In this document: one piece after another, positions 14,979 through 23,202 of the stretch
How positions within the stretch are numbered: the stretch's first letter is position 1
How the letters are laid out: every line of letters begins with the position of its first letter
Assembly (NCBI RefSeq): GCF_039652615.1
Contig: NZ_JBDJAC010000002.1
Coordinates: forward strand, 186,001 to 250,000
Reading direction: 5' to 3'
Source of the DNA: Fulvimarina sp039652615
GTDB taxonomy: Bacteria > Pseudomonadota > Alphaproteobacteria > Rhizobiales > Rhizobiaceae
Length of the DNA stretch: 64,000 bases
Notes under the pieces: model-generated
What the model was told of the DNA's origin: nothing
What the model saw: only the letters and a program-made list of their open reading frames with translations
Databases searched by the model: none
Position numbers and translations under genes: made by a program

Positions 14979-17105
14979 ATGTTCGATATCAGGAAAGCCG
15001 GCCGCTTCGCTTGCGTTGCGACGCTGGCCACCTCGACAGCCCTTGCCGGTCCGGTCTCGGCCTATGCCGCCGACCGCGCCGAATACCGCCTTGCGCAGGC
15101 CGATGGCGACGGTCAGCCCGTCCTTCCGCCGGAAGCGCAGCCTGCTGAACAGGCTCCTCCGGCAGAAGAGCCAGCTCCCGCGCCAGCCGCGGAAGAACCC
15201 GCCCCGGAACCCGAGCCTCAGCCAGAGCCAGCTCCGGAGCCGCAACCTGAGCCTGAGGCCCCCGCTGTAGAAACGCCTGCGCCTGCTGCTGAAGCACCGG
15301 CCCCGGAGCCACAGGCCGAAGAAGCGCCTGCGCAGGAGCCCGCTCCCGCTGAAGAGGCAGCACCTGCCGAGCCAGCGGCACCCGCTGATGCAGCTCCCGA
15401 ACCGACCCCGGAGCCTCAGCCAGAACCGGAGCCCGCTGCAGAACCCGAGCCTCAGCCAGAGCCAGCTCCTGAACCGGAGACACAGGCTACCCCGGCTGAA
15501 GAAGCAGCTCCTGCTGAAGAAGAACCTGAAGCGGAAGAAGCGCCGGCAGCTGAGGCAGCTCCCGAGGCAGCACAACAGCCTGAGGCAGCGCCGGAAGCCG
15601 ACGCGACGATGGACGAGGCTGCTCCCGAAGCGACCACAGAGCCTTCAGCGACTGAGGAGCCCGCACAGGGCGTAGTGCCGGGAGAAGCACCGTCGGCTGA
15701 CGAAGCGCCAGCCGAAAGCACGGACGCCGCGCCTTCGCCGGAAGAAGTCCCTGCCATTGAGCCAACGCCGGAGCCTTCGGCTGCCGAGGAAACGCCTTCC
15801 GAAACCGCTCCCTCTGAGACCGCTCCGGCTGGAGCAGAAGCTGGAGACACCGAGGAAAGCCCGGCAGCGGCAGCAGCGCCGCAGACGCCGGCAGCGCCTG
15901 AAGAGGAGCCGGAGGCCGTTTCCGAAGAGATCCAGACCGAGGCCGTTCCTGAAGGCGGCGTTGCCGCAAGCGATGCCCGCGTCCAGACGCTGGCAGAACC
16001 GGTCGGCGACATTCCGTCCGCGACGGCCGAACAGGGTGAGCGGATCGAGGCGACGACCATCAACAATTCGACGGTCACCGACAATTCGACCACCACGACC
16101 AACAACACGACGGCAACCAACAATACGGCCACGACGAACAATACGACGGTCAACAACACGACCGTGATTCGCGGCCCACAGCCGGAAGTGCCCCCTGGCG
16201 TTGAGGTGGTCGAGCGCGACGACGACGGCCGAGAAATCCTTTCGCTGGTGGGTGCCGGTCTTGCCGGCGCTGCGGCAGGCGCTGCGGCTGCCTATTTCAT
16301 CCGCAGCGACGACACGAGCCGTGTCGCCGTCGACGCGCAGGATCAGTATTATGATCGTCTGGGCGGTGGCCGCATTCGCGAAACCATCGTTCGCGACAAC
16401 GGCGTTCAGGTCGTGACGATCACGAATCGCTACGGCGAAACGATCCAGCGTTCGCGCATCCTGCCGGACGGCCGGGAAGTCGTGCTTTTCTACGATCCGT
16501 ATGCGGAGAGCGACACGGCTAACCAGCAATATTTCTACGATCCCGGCGCGGAGCTTCCGCCGGTTCGCTACACCATTCCCGAATCGGACTATATCGTCGA
16601 TGTGGCCGAGCCCGATCAGGATCTCTATTACCGCACCATTGTCGCACCGCCTGTGGAAACCGTTGAGCGGATCTACTCGGTGGACGAGGTGCGCCGGTCC
16701 AAGCGCATTCGCGACAAGGTTCGCCGGATCGATCTCAACACGATCAATTTCGGCTTCGGTTCGGCTGAGATCACGCAGGAACAGGTTTCCAATCTGGAAG
16801 CCCTCGCCCGCGCGATTTCCGACGTGATCGAGCAGAATCCGGACGAGACCTTCATTGTCGAGGGTCACACGGACGCGGTCGGCTCGGACCTTGCCAATCT
16901 GAGGCTCTCCGACAAGCGGGCCGAGACCGTGGCGGCCGCACTCACCAACTTCTTCGACGTCCCGCCGGAAAACCTGATCACTCAGGGCTATGGCGAGGAA
17001 TTCCTGAAGGTGAACACGCAGGGGCAGAATGCGGAGAACCGCCGTGTGACGGTGCGCCGGATCACGCCGCTGGTGAAGCCGGTCCAGACGTCCACCGCAC
17101 AATAG
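14979..17105 (+). CDS. OmpA-family protein with long Pro/Glu-rich extension
   Basis: A 708-residue envelope protein. A signal peptide ends at about residue 33. About 290 residues of low-complexity Pro/Glu/Ala (repeats such as PEPQPEPAPEPQ) follow, then an Asn/Thr-rich linker (about 355-390). A short Gly/Ala hydrophobic stretch (VGAGLAGAAAGAAAAYF) comes next, a YDRLGGGRIRETIVRDNGVQVVTITNRYG region, and a C-terminal OmpA/MotB domain (INFGFGSAEIT...EGHTDAVGSDLANLRLSDKRAE...GYGEEFLKV) that binds peptidoglycan. The ATG at 14979 is preferred over a TTG 9 nt upstream. It is much longer than typical OmpA-domain lipoproteins (150-350). Inferred to link the cell wall to another envelope layer through an extended spacer. 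Confidence 0.88.
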   Translation: MFDIRKAGRFACVATLATSTALAGPVSAYAADRAEYRLAQADGDGQPVLPPEAQPAEQAPPAEEPAPAPAAEEPAPEPEPQPEPAPEPQPEPEAPAVETPAPAAEAPAPEPQAEEAPAQEPAPAEEAAPAEPAAPADAAPEPTPEPQPEPEPAAEPEPQPEPAPEPETQATPAEEAAPAEEEPEAEEAPAAEAAPEAAQQPEAAPEADATMDEAAPEATTEPSATEEPAQGVVPGEAPSADEAPAESTDAAPSPEEVPAIEPTPEPSAAEETPSETAPSETAPAGAEAGDTEESPAAAAAPQTPAAPEEEPEAVSEEIQTEAVPEGGVAASDARVQTLAEPVGDIPSATAEQGERIEATTINNSTVTDNSTTTTNNTTATNNTATTNNTTVNNTTVIRGPQPEVPPGVEVVERDDDGREILSLVGAGLAGAAAGAAAAYFIRSDDTSRVAVDAQDQYYDRLGGGRIRETIVRDNGVQVVTITNRYGETIQRSRILPDGREVVLFYDPYAESDTANQQYFYDPGAELPPVRYTIPESDYIVDVAEPDQDLYYRTIVAPPVETVERIYSVDEVRRSKRIRDKVRRIDLNTINFGFGSAEITQEQVSNLEALARAISDVIEQNPDETFIVEGHTDAVGSDLANLRLSDKRAETVAAALTNFFDVPPENLITQGYGEEFLKVNTQGQNAENRRVTVRRITPLVKPVQTSTAQ

Positions 17106-17133
17106 CAGTGGCGCACCGCCGATAGAGACGAAA

Positions 17134-17171
17134 AAGCAGCCCCGGATCCCTCAAAGGATCCGGGGCTGCTT
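17134..17171. terminator. Bidirectional terminator between the ompA-like gene and metF
   Basis: A perfect 16-bp stem (arms 17134-17149 and 17156-17171, containing CAGCCCCGGATCC) with a 6-nt loop lies between convergent genes. A-rich sequence on one side and T-rich on the other let it work for both transcripts. Confidence 0.88.
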
Positions 17172-17203
17172 GTTGTATGACCGGCTATCGCACTGTCTTT
17201 GCT

Positions 17204-18118
17204 TCAGGCCGCAGCTTCCTGAAGCGCGTCGGGCACCTCGGCCTGGGCACCGCGAAGACCGAGGATGTGGCAGATCGAATAGACCAGATCGGCCTTGTTC
17301 ATCGTGTAGAAGTGGAAATCCGAAAACCCGCGCTGGGACAGGTCGAGGACCTGCTCGGCGCAGCATGCAGCCGCCACATGGCTATGGGTCAGCGGATCGT
17401 TCTCCAGGCCCTCGAAGCGTACCCGGACCCAATCCGGGATCGAAGCCCCGGCCTTGCCGGCAAAGCTCGCGATCTTCGTGAAGTTGTGCACCGGCGCGAT
17501 GCCCGGCACGATCGGGATGTAGATGCCCGCCTTGCGCACGCGCTCGACATAGCGTTCGAAGATATCGTTATCGAAGAAGAACTGGGTGATCGCGCGCGTT
17601 GCTCCCGCATCCACCTTGCGCTTCAACAGGTCGATATCCGTCATCAGGTCGGCGCTCTCGGGGTGCTTTTCCGGATAGGCCGAGACGGACACTTCGATGT
17701 CGCTGTCGATCGCCTTGATGCCTTCGGTGAGTTCAGCGCCGTTGCGATAACCGTCCGCGCGGCCCTGCCACTCCTGACCGACGCCGAGCTGGCTGTCGCC
17801 GCGCAGCGCGACGAAGTGCTTGACTCCGGTCCGGCAATACTGGCGCACGACCTCGTCGACCTCTTCTTTGGAGGCGTCGACGCAGGTCAGGTGCGCCGCC
17901 GGCGTGAGATCGCTCTGCTTCAGGATGCGCTCGATCGTCTGATGGGTGCGCTCGCGGGTCGAGCCGCCGGCACCATAGGTGACCGAGACGAACTCCGGCG
18001 AAAGCGGCGCGAGCCGCTCGATCGATTGCCACAATGTCTGTTCCATCTTCTCCGTCTTGGGCGGGAAGAATTCGAACGATACGCGGATCGGCTGCGATGT
18101 CGGACGCGGTTTCAACAT
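17204..18118 (-). CDS. metF: MetF, 5,10-methylenetetrahydrofolate reductase
   Basis: A 304-residue flavoenzyme that makes 5-methyl-tetrahydrofolate for methionine synthesis. The N-terminal VSFEFFPPKTEKMEQTLW holds the catalytic Glu. FVSVTYGAGGSTRERT, HLTCVDAS, FVALRGD, and ATRAITQFFFDND are all MetF signatures, and the length fits the bacterial family (about 295-305). It lies 69 bp downstream of the ArsR-methyltransferase regulator gene on the same strand, probably in the same operon, an arrangement often seen in Hyphomicrobiales. Confidence 0.96.
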   Translation of the reverse strand: MLKPRPTSQPIRVSFEFFPPKTEKMEQTLWQSIERLAPLSPEFVSVTYGAGGSTRERTHQTIERILKQSDLTPAAHLTCVDASKEEVDEVVRQYCRTGVKHFVALRGDSQLGVGQEWQGRADGYRNGAELTEGIKAIDSDIEVSVSAYPEKHPESADLMTDIDLLKRKVDAGATRAITQFFFDNDIFERYVERVRKAGIYIPIVPGIAPVHNFTKIASFAGKAGASIPDWVRVRFEGLENDPLTHSHVAAACCAEQVLDLSQRGFSDFHFYTMNKADLVYSICHILGLRGAQAEVPDALQEAAA

Positions 18119-18187
18119 GGTTTCAGTCTCCAGTTCAGTCGCCGGTGCCCCCGGCTTGTTCAGCGTTTCGCGAAAGAAGTGATCGGT

Positions 18188-19201
18188 TCAGGCGACGGCC
18201 ATGGACGGAAGCTCATCACCCGGCGCGAGAATCAGGCGTTTGTCCTGTCCGATGCAGATGGTCACGGTCAGCCCTCCGGTTTCCGCAGCGCCCGAGCGAA
18301 GATGCTCGACGGCGCGCATTTCCAGCCCCGCATCCTCCATGAAGCCCTTGAGGCTCTCCTCGGGAAAGCCAAGGCGCAAATGGGCGTGCTCGGTGCGCAG
18401 GAATTCCATCTCGTGGGGCGCGAAATCGACGATCACCAGCCGGCCGCCCGGCGCAAGAACGGAGGCAGCCTCACGCACCGCACGCTGCGGCTCGTCGAGA
18501 TAGTGCAGAACCTGATGGAGCAGGACGAGATCATAGGTTTCGCCGTTGGCCGGCAGATTATAGGCATCGCCAACACGCAGCTGCGCATTCGTGACCTCGG
18601 CATTGTCGAGCTTGGCTCTGGCGGCGGAAATCATCTCGCGCGATGTATCGACGCCGAGCATCCGCTCGCAGCGATCGGCGAGAAGCTGCATCATGCGCCC
18701 CGTACCGGTGCCGATATCGAGCATGGTGCCGATCCGGCGCTTGCCGAGAACCCTGTCGAGGGCCGCGGCGACTTCGGCGTCCGGCACATGAAGGGCGCGA
18801 ATCTTATCCCAATGGGCGGCATTGCGCGCGAAATAGTCGGCGGCGCGCCGCGCCCGCTCGGCGCGAATGGCCTCCAGCCGCTCGCGATCCTTTCGAATGA
18901 CGGCATCGTCGACTTCGATCCCAGTTTCCAGCGAGCGCGCCAGAATTCCCGCCGGATGCCGGTCGGCAACGCGAAAATAGGCGAATGCCCCTTCCTGATA
19001 GCGCTCGAGCACGCCACATTCCGACATCAACTTCAGGTGACGGGAGATACGCGGTTGCGATTGCCCGAGAATGGTCGTCAACTCGCTGACAGTCAGGTCG
19101 CAAGACTTCAGGACCATCGCGAGTCGCAGCCGCGTGGGCTCGGCCAATGCCTTGAGGACATCGACAATGCGTTCGAAATCGAGGGTCGGCGCCGAAGCCA
19201 T
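18188..19201 (-). CDS. ArsR-family regulator fused to a SAM-dependent methyltransferase domain (SahR-like)
   Basis: A 337-residue two-domain protein. Residues about 8-85 form an ArsR winged helix (LAEPTRLRLAMVL, recognition helix QSQPRISRHLKLM). Residues about 120-270 form a class I methyltransferase fold with motif I MLDIGTGTGRMM at 160-171 and a GGRLVIVDFAPHE strand. This fusion matches SahR-type regulators described in Proteobacteria, where the methyltransferase-like domain senses S-adenosylhomocysteine and controls methionine-cycle genes. Position just upstream of metF and a palindrome before its own start support that role. The exact ligand is inferred. Confidence 0.85.
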   Translation of the reverse strand: MASAPTLDFERIVDVLKALAEPTRLRLAMVLKSCDLTVSELTTILGQSQPRISRHLKLMSECGVLERYQEGAFAYFRVADRHPAGILARSLETGIEVDDAVIRKDRERLEAIRAERARRAADYFARNAAHWDKIRALHVPDAEVAAALDRVLGKRRIGTMLDIGTGTGRMMQLLADRCERMLGVDTSREMISAARAKLDNAEVTNAQLRVGDAYNLPANGETYDLVLLHQVLHYLDEPQRAVREAASVLAPGGRLVIVDFAPHEMEFLRTEHAHLRLGFPEESLKGFMEDAGLEMRAVEHLRSGAAETGGLTVTICIGQDKRLILAPGDELPSMAVA

Positions 19202-19233
19202 TGCAGTCTCCTGTTTCCATGCCTCCTATGTCG

Positions 19234-19253
19234 ACATAAAGATATGTTTATGT
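19234..19253. promoter_or_regulatory. Palindromic operator candidate upstream of the SahR-like gene
   Basis: ACATAAA-N6-TTTATGT lies 33 bp upstream of the ATG of the ArsR-methyltransferase gene. An AT-rich 20-bp palindrome at this distance suits binding by an ArsR dimer and would give autoregulation of the regulator-metF operon. Which site the protein actually binds is inferred. Confidence 0.6.
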
Positions 19254-19341
19254 GATTTCAAAATGGAGCGCAAGGGATGATTTCGACCGCTCGATCCCTC
19301 TTCGCGATCGACTGGAAACACACAGTTACGAAGGCCGAGAC

Positions 19342-19836
19342 ATGAGTGACGATCCCATGAGACGGGATGGAGAAAGCCGCTTTTCCGTAAACGACGAGCG
19401 CCCATGGAACGCAGGCCTCCGTTTCATCGGCCGGATCGAATCGCCTTGGACCGAGAGAAGCGCGTGCCCCAAGAATCTCAGGCAGGCACGAGAGCGCGGG
19501 CAGCGCGCCCATGTCGTCGTGTTTCCGCCGTATAACGAGGCACTGACGGGGATCGAAAGCGGCTCCTGGGCCTTTCTCCTCAGCTTTCTCGATCGCGCCG
19601 GGCGCGACCTTGCCCTGCAGATGCCGCGCCATGCCGATGCGCCGCGCGGTACCTTCTCGCTGCGCTCTCCGGTGCGGCCGAACCCGATCGGGCTTCATCT
19701 GGTGAAGCTCGTCGCGATTGATCAGGCGGCGGGCCGGCTGGAGATCGACGCGATCGATGTTCTGGACGGAACGCCGCTGGTCGACATCAAACCGTATTTT
19801 GCGAGCGTCGACACACCGCCAGATGGTGACAGCTGA
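19342..19836 (+). CDS. trmO: TrmO, tRNA N6-threonylcarbamoyladenosine-37 methyltransferase (TsaA/UPF0066)
   Basis: A 164-residue protein with the family hallmark SLRSPVRPNPIGLH near residue 109, an N-terminal GRIESPWTERSACPKN, and a C-terminal DGTPLVDIKPYF. TrmO methylates t6A at position 37 of certain tRNAs using SAM in a beta-barrel fold unlike Rossmann methyltransferases. The frame extends upstream to 19252 through the regulator's promoter; ATG 19342 fits the family length. Divergent from the SahR-like gene and 2 bp before the DUF2293 gene, suggesting translational coupling. Confidence 0.9.
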   Translation: MSDDPMRRDGESRFSVNDERPWNAGLRFIGRIESPWTERSACPKNLRQARERGQRAHVVVFPPYNEALTGIESGSWAFLLSFLDRAGRDLALQMPRHADAPRGTFSLRSPVRPNPIGLHLVKLVAIDQAAGRLEIDAIDVLDGTPLVDIKPYFASVDTPPDGDS

Positions 19837-19838
19837 CC

Positions 19839-20213
19839 ATGGCGACCGAACGTCAGCGCCAGATCAAGAAGGCGGTAACCGCGCTTATTCCGCGCGCCCC
19901 GTTCCTCGATGCCGAAACGATCCGGGAAGCGGCCCGCGCCAGGCACATGCGGGGATTGAGACCGGAGGCCGCCGTCTGGCTGGCGACGATCGCCCATATC
20001 CGCCATCAGCACACCGATTACGACGTCCTCATGGACGACGGCTACGAGAAGGATGCGGCCCGCTTCTTCGTCCTCGATGAGACGAACGAGATACTCGACG
20101 ACTGGGGCGCCTCACGCAGGCTGGACCCGGATGCCGAGGCCGACGAAGTGCCGGAGGCATCAGCCGATGACGACGAAGCCGATGCGCTGGACCACTTCTT
20201 GGACGAGCATTGA
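19839..20213 (+). CDS. DUF2293 domain protein
   Basis: A 124-residue protein whose first 80 residues (TALIPRAPFLDAETIREAARARHMRGLRPEAAVWLATIAHIRHQHTDYD) match DUF2293, a small conserved domain of unknown function in alphaproteobacteria and fungi. A strongly acidic Asp/Glu tail follows (about 95-124). It starts 2 bp after trmO. Its TGA stop codon is the first three bases of a dispersed intergenic repeat, so the natural end of the protein may once have lain further downstream. Confidence 0.8.
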   Translation: MATERQRQIKKAVTALIPRAPFLDAETIREAARARHMRGLRPEAAVWLATIAHIRHQHTDYDVLMDDGYEKDAARFFVLDETNEILDDWGASRRLDPDAEADEVPEASADDDEADALDHFLDEH

Positions 20214-20316
20214 TACCGTATTCGACTGATTGAGCCGGGGCCGGTATCGAAGCCCCAAGCGGTGCAGACAGGTTTTCAAATCCGTCATCGCGAAGCGATT
20301 TAACGGTCACATATGA
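20211..20316 (+). repeat. RIME-like intergenic repeat, copy 1
   Basis: A 106-bp unit starting TGATACCGTATTCG with two palindromic parts: GATACCG...CGGTATC at the left and AATCCGT...(AA)CGG at the right. It is shared with 20980-21086 and 27388-27493. The internal GGTATCGAAGCCC is common to all three (with an extra C here). It lies between convergent DUF2293 and dedA and supplies the DUF2293 stop. Two-palindrome intergenic units of about 108 bp are the layout of RIME1 in Rhizobiaceae. Confidence 0.85.
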
Positions 20317-20332
20317 GCCAGCCCGCTTCAGG

Positions 20333-20953
20333 TCAGCTCTCGTCGGTCTTGTTCTTCGTCGCCGGATCGAAGGTCCAGACGCGATAGACGTAGACAAAGA
20401 CGATAATCACGAGAACGGCATTGGAAACCGGCCCTACATAGGTGCCGACCGCCTCGTATTGCGCGCGCAGGAAATATCCGGCGAGAGCGAGAAAGCTGGT
20501 CCAGATGGCGCTGCCAATTGCCGAATAGAGGAGGAATTTCCACAGCGGCATATGGGCGATGCCGGCCGGAACAGAAATCAGCGTGCGCACGGTCGGCACC
20601 AGGCGTCCGAACAGCACCGCTTCCGATCCATGGCGATTGAACCAGCTATTGGCCCGGTCCACATCCTCCGGCCCCATGGTGATCCAGCGGCCGTGCTTGG
20701 CCGCGAATGCCTTGGACCGGCGCAGTCCCATCCATTCGCCGATATAATACCAAGGAATGATCCCGAGCAGTGAACCGATCGTCCCCGATAGGATGACGGT
20801 GACGATACTCATCGAACCGGTCGCGGCCTCGTAACCGGCAAGCGGCATGATCAGTTCGGACGGAATGGGCGGAAACACGTTTTCGAGGAACATCAGCAGC
20901 GCGATCCCGAACGGTCCGAGCGTGGTCATGATCTCGCTGACGAAAGCGTCCAT
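20333..20953 (-). CDS. DedA family membrane protein
   Basis: A 206-residue inner-membrane protein of the DedA/SNARE-associated (VTT) family. The N-terminal LMFLENVFPPIPSELIMPLAGY carries the E-x3-PPIPSE motif, and the later RLVPTVRTLISVPAGIAHM holds the conserved Arg motif (F/G-x-R-x3-R). DedA proteins act in lipid flipping and envelope homeostasis: recycling of undecaprenyl phosphate or membrane phospholipid transport. Two copies of the dispersed repeat flank the gene on either side. Confidence 0.92.
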   Translation of the reverse strand: MDAFVSEIMTTLGPFGIALLMFLENVFPPIPSELIMPLAGYEAATGSMSIVTVILSGTIGSLLGIIPWYYIGEWMGLRRSKAFAAKHGRWITMGPEDVDRANSWFNRHGSEAVLFGRLVPTVRTLISVPAGIAHMPLWKFLLYSAIGSAIWTSFLALAGYFLRAQYEAVGTYVGPVSNAVLVIIVFVYVYRVWTFDPATKNKTDES

Positions 20954-20979
20954 ATCGATCTCGATTGTTGATGTGTGCC

Positions 20980-21086
20980 TGATACCGCATCCGGCAGATC
21001 AAGCCGGAGAAGGTATCGAAGCCCGCGCGGCGCACGAGCGTCCTTTAAATCCGTTTTCGCGACGCGATCAAACGGATATCGTATGG
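20980..21086 (+). repeat. RIME-like intergenic repeat, copy 2
   Basis: A 107-bp unit starting TGATACCGCATCCGG and ending near ATATCGTATG. Its right half contains the perfect inverted arms AAATCCGTTT / AAACGGAT around a CGCGACGCG core. It is aligned with copies at 20211 and 27388. It lies in the 265-bp space between dedA and the response regulator gene, both on the minus strand; the other 130 bp of that space show nothing recognisable. Confidence 0.85.
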
Positions 21087-21218
21087 GAGCCCGACCGCTG
21101 GCGGAGTTCAGCCATCGCAACATACGGCGGTAGCCTGCGGGAAAAAGGCCTGGCGATGAAAAAGCCTCAACCATTCCTGCGAGAATACACAAGGCCGACC
21201 GTCCGAGGGCCCCTCTAC

Positions 21219-21611
21219 TCAAAATCGGGCAAGCACATCCAGAATGCCCTCTTCGATCTGGCGCGCGGTATAGGGCTTTTGCAGCACCGGATAGCGCCTC
21301 CATTCGTCGGGCACGCCGTCGCGGCCGTAACCCGTCGCGAACACGATCGGGATCCCAAGCTCCCGAAGACGCTCCGCGACGGGAAACACCGTGGCATCTC
21401 CCAGATTGACGTCCAGCACGGCCACGCCAACCTCCAGATCGCCCTCGACCATCGTCTGAGCAACCTTGAGGCGCATCGCTGGACCAACGACCTCGCAGCC
21501 GGCTTCCAGCAGCATGTCCTCCAGCTGCATGGCGATGACGCTTTCGTCCTCGACGACGAACACCGATAGGCCGCTGATCGCCTTGTCTGCCTTATGCGAC
21601 TGACGTCTCAA
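21219..21611 (-). CDS. Single-domain response regulator
   Basis: A 130-residue receiver domain with no output domain: acidic VVEDES near residue 19, phospho-acceptor Asp in AVLDVNLGD near residue 67, ATGYG switch region and conserved Lys in LQKPY. Its start overlaps the end of the HWE kinase gene by 20 bp, so the two form a cognate pair. In rhizobia, stand-alone receivers beside HWE kinases often relay signals in general stress or light responses; the target is unknown. Confidence 0.9.
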   Translation of the reverse strand: MRRQSHKADKAISGLSVFVVEDESVIAMQLEDMLLEAGCEVVGPAMRLKVAQTMVEGDLEVGVAVLDVNLGDATVFPVAERLRELGIPIVFATGYGRDGVPDEWRRYPVLQKPYTARQIEEGILDVLARF

Positions 21612-23079
21612 ATTCCCCCGCCCCCGTCAGTACGATCTCGAATCTGCACCGCAGTCCCTTCTCACGAAGCTCCATAGACAGGTCACCTCCGAGCTCGCCC
21701 TCGATGATCCGTCTCAACATCCTGATGCCATAGCCGGGACGCAACCTGTTCATCGGCACGCCCGGCGCCGTCTCCGACCATTCGAAGCCCAGCACGCGCT
21801 CATGGCCTCTCGTCTCACAAGACCATTCGATAGACAGATGCCCCCCGTCGCAAGCACATGCGCCATAGCGCGCGGCATTGGACGCCAATTCGTGAAACAC
21901 CAGCGCCAGCGCGATCGCCGCCTTGGAGCCGAGAAGCACATTCGGCCCGGTGATCGATACGGCGTCCGACGGGATATCCGCCAGTTCCTGATGGAGAAGG
22001 GTCGTCAGCCCGGCCGATTCCCATCGCCTCGCCGAGAGAAGATTGTGGGCCTGGCTGAGCGCCATAATCCGCGCCTCGAAGGCAAAGCGCGCCTCTTCGG
22101 GGTCGGCTGCGGACCTGAAGCTTTGCCGCGCCATGGCCTGGACAGTAGAGAGCGTGTTCTTCACCCGGTGATTAAGCTCGTCGACGAGAATGCGGTGGCG
22201 AAGCGTCGCCCGCATGAATGCCGTTCGATCGATGCCCTGGAAGAACAGGCCGACGACGGCGCCGGTATTGTCCGTCATCGGGTTGAAGGTAAAATCGAAA
22301 AAGCGGTCGGATGCGAGTTCGTCATTGGCCGAACGCCGCAAATCCATATGGACGGTTTCTCCCATCACGGCACCGCCGCCATCGAGAGCGAGGCGGGCAA
22401 GTTCCAGCACACCTTGGTCCTGCAATTCGGGCAGAACGTCGAAGAAGGGCCGCCCGAGCACCGTCCTGTCGGAGGCAAATCTCAGAAAGCTGTCATTGGC
22501 GAAGCTGAAGCGCAGCTCCCGGCCTTCGAGGACCGCGAACATGCCCGGTGCCTGGCGAAACAGCCGATTGAAAGCCGCGACCTCCGGCTTTGCTCCAGCA
22601 TGGACCGTCACATCGCTCGCGATGATTGACTGGATCGCAGTATCCGTGTCCGAAGCGGATTGCGCCACATCCAGTCCAGCCGAATTCTCTTCTGCAAGAT
22701 GCGTGACGTCCACAATCGTTGCCAAAATGAATTCCGTGCGACCGGCTGCGTCGAGCATCGGACTGTATGTGATGCTCCAGTAGCGCCGAAGATAGGTCTC
22801 GACAGCGCCATCCGGGCTCGGAATATCGTAGCGCAGAAACGCCAGCGACGAACGCTCACCCGTTTCGAGGACGCGCTGCAGCGAGTCGCGAAGCCGCGCG
22901 CCGCTGACGCCTTCATTGGGAAAGACGTCGAAAATCCGCTGGCCGACCAGATCCGATGCGGCACTCCCGGTGGATGCCTCGAGCGCGGCGTTCACCGCCA
23001 CGAACTTCATATCGCGGCTGAAAATCGCATGCGGTTGCGGCAGCGCCTGAAATTGTCGTTCAAAGTCGAATGCGATCAT
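21592..23079 (-). CDS. PAS-domain sensor histidine kinase of the HWE family
   Basis: A 495-residue soluble kinase with no membrane segments. Two PAS domains (about 8-135 and 168-290) precede the kinase core. The H-box DELNHRVKNTLSTVQAMARQ and later FHELASNAARYGA are diagnostic for HWE/HisKA_2 kinases, abundant in Hyphomicrobiales. The final ATPase region has FEWSETAPGVP and GYGIRMLRR. Paired with an overlapping single-domain response regulator. The ligand or cofactor bound by the PAS domains is unknown; no LOV-type NCRFLQ motif is visible, so a flavin light sensor is unlikely. Confidence 0.92.
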   Translation of the reverse strand: MIAFDFERQFQALPQPHAIFSRDMKFVAVNAALEASTGSAASDLVGQRIFDVFPNEGVSGARLRDSLQRVLETGERSSLAFLRYDIPSPDGAVETYLRRYWSITYSPMLDAAGRTEFILATIVDVTHLAEENSAGLDVAQSASDTDTAIQSIIASDVTVHAGAKPEVAAFNRLFRQAPGMFAVLEGRELRFSFANDSFLRFASDRTVLGRPFFDVLPELQDQGVLELARLALDGGGAVMGETVHMDLRRSANDELASDRFFDFTFNPMTDNTGAVVGLFFQGIDRTAFMRATLRHRILVDELNHRVKNTLSTVQAMARQSFRSAADPEEARFAFEARIMALSQAHNLLSARRWESAGLTTLLHQELADIPSDAVSITGPNVLLGSKAAIALALVFHELASNAARYGACACDGGHLSIEWSCETRGHERVLGFEWSETAPGVPMNRLRPGYGIRMLRRIIEGELGGDLSMELREKGLRCRFEIVLTGAGEFETSVA

Positions 23080-23202
23080 AATCCGTGTTTATCAGTGGTT
23101 TATGAAGAATCGCAATCGACGCGGGTGTCAACGAAGCGTGAACCCCGCATTTTGCGGGGCCCAGCGACGAAAGGTTGCAGTCCCTTTCGCCGTCGCTGTC
23201 GA

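Noticed and set aside
15100..15950. Repeated sequence as a CRISPR or minisatellite array
   Set aside because: No fixed repeat-spacer unit; it is codon-level Pro/Glu repetition inside one open gene.
15452..17102. Minus-strand frames (Ser/Gly/Ala-rich) opposite the OmpA-like gene
   Set aside because: They reflect the Pro/Glu codon repeats read backwards; the plus-strand protein has a signal peptide and an OmpA domain.
17177..19255. 692-codon plus-strand frame opposite metF and the ArsR-methyltransferase gene
   Set aside because: Antisense to two conserved proteins and without recognisable domains.
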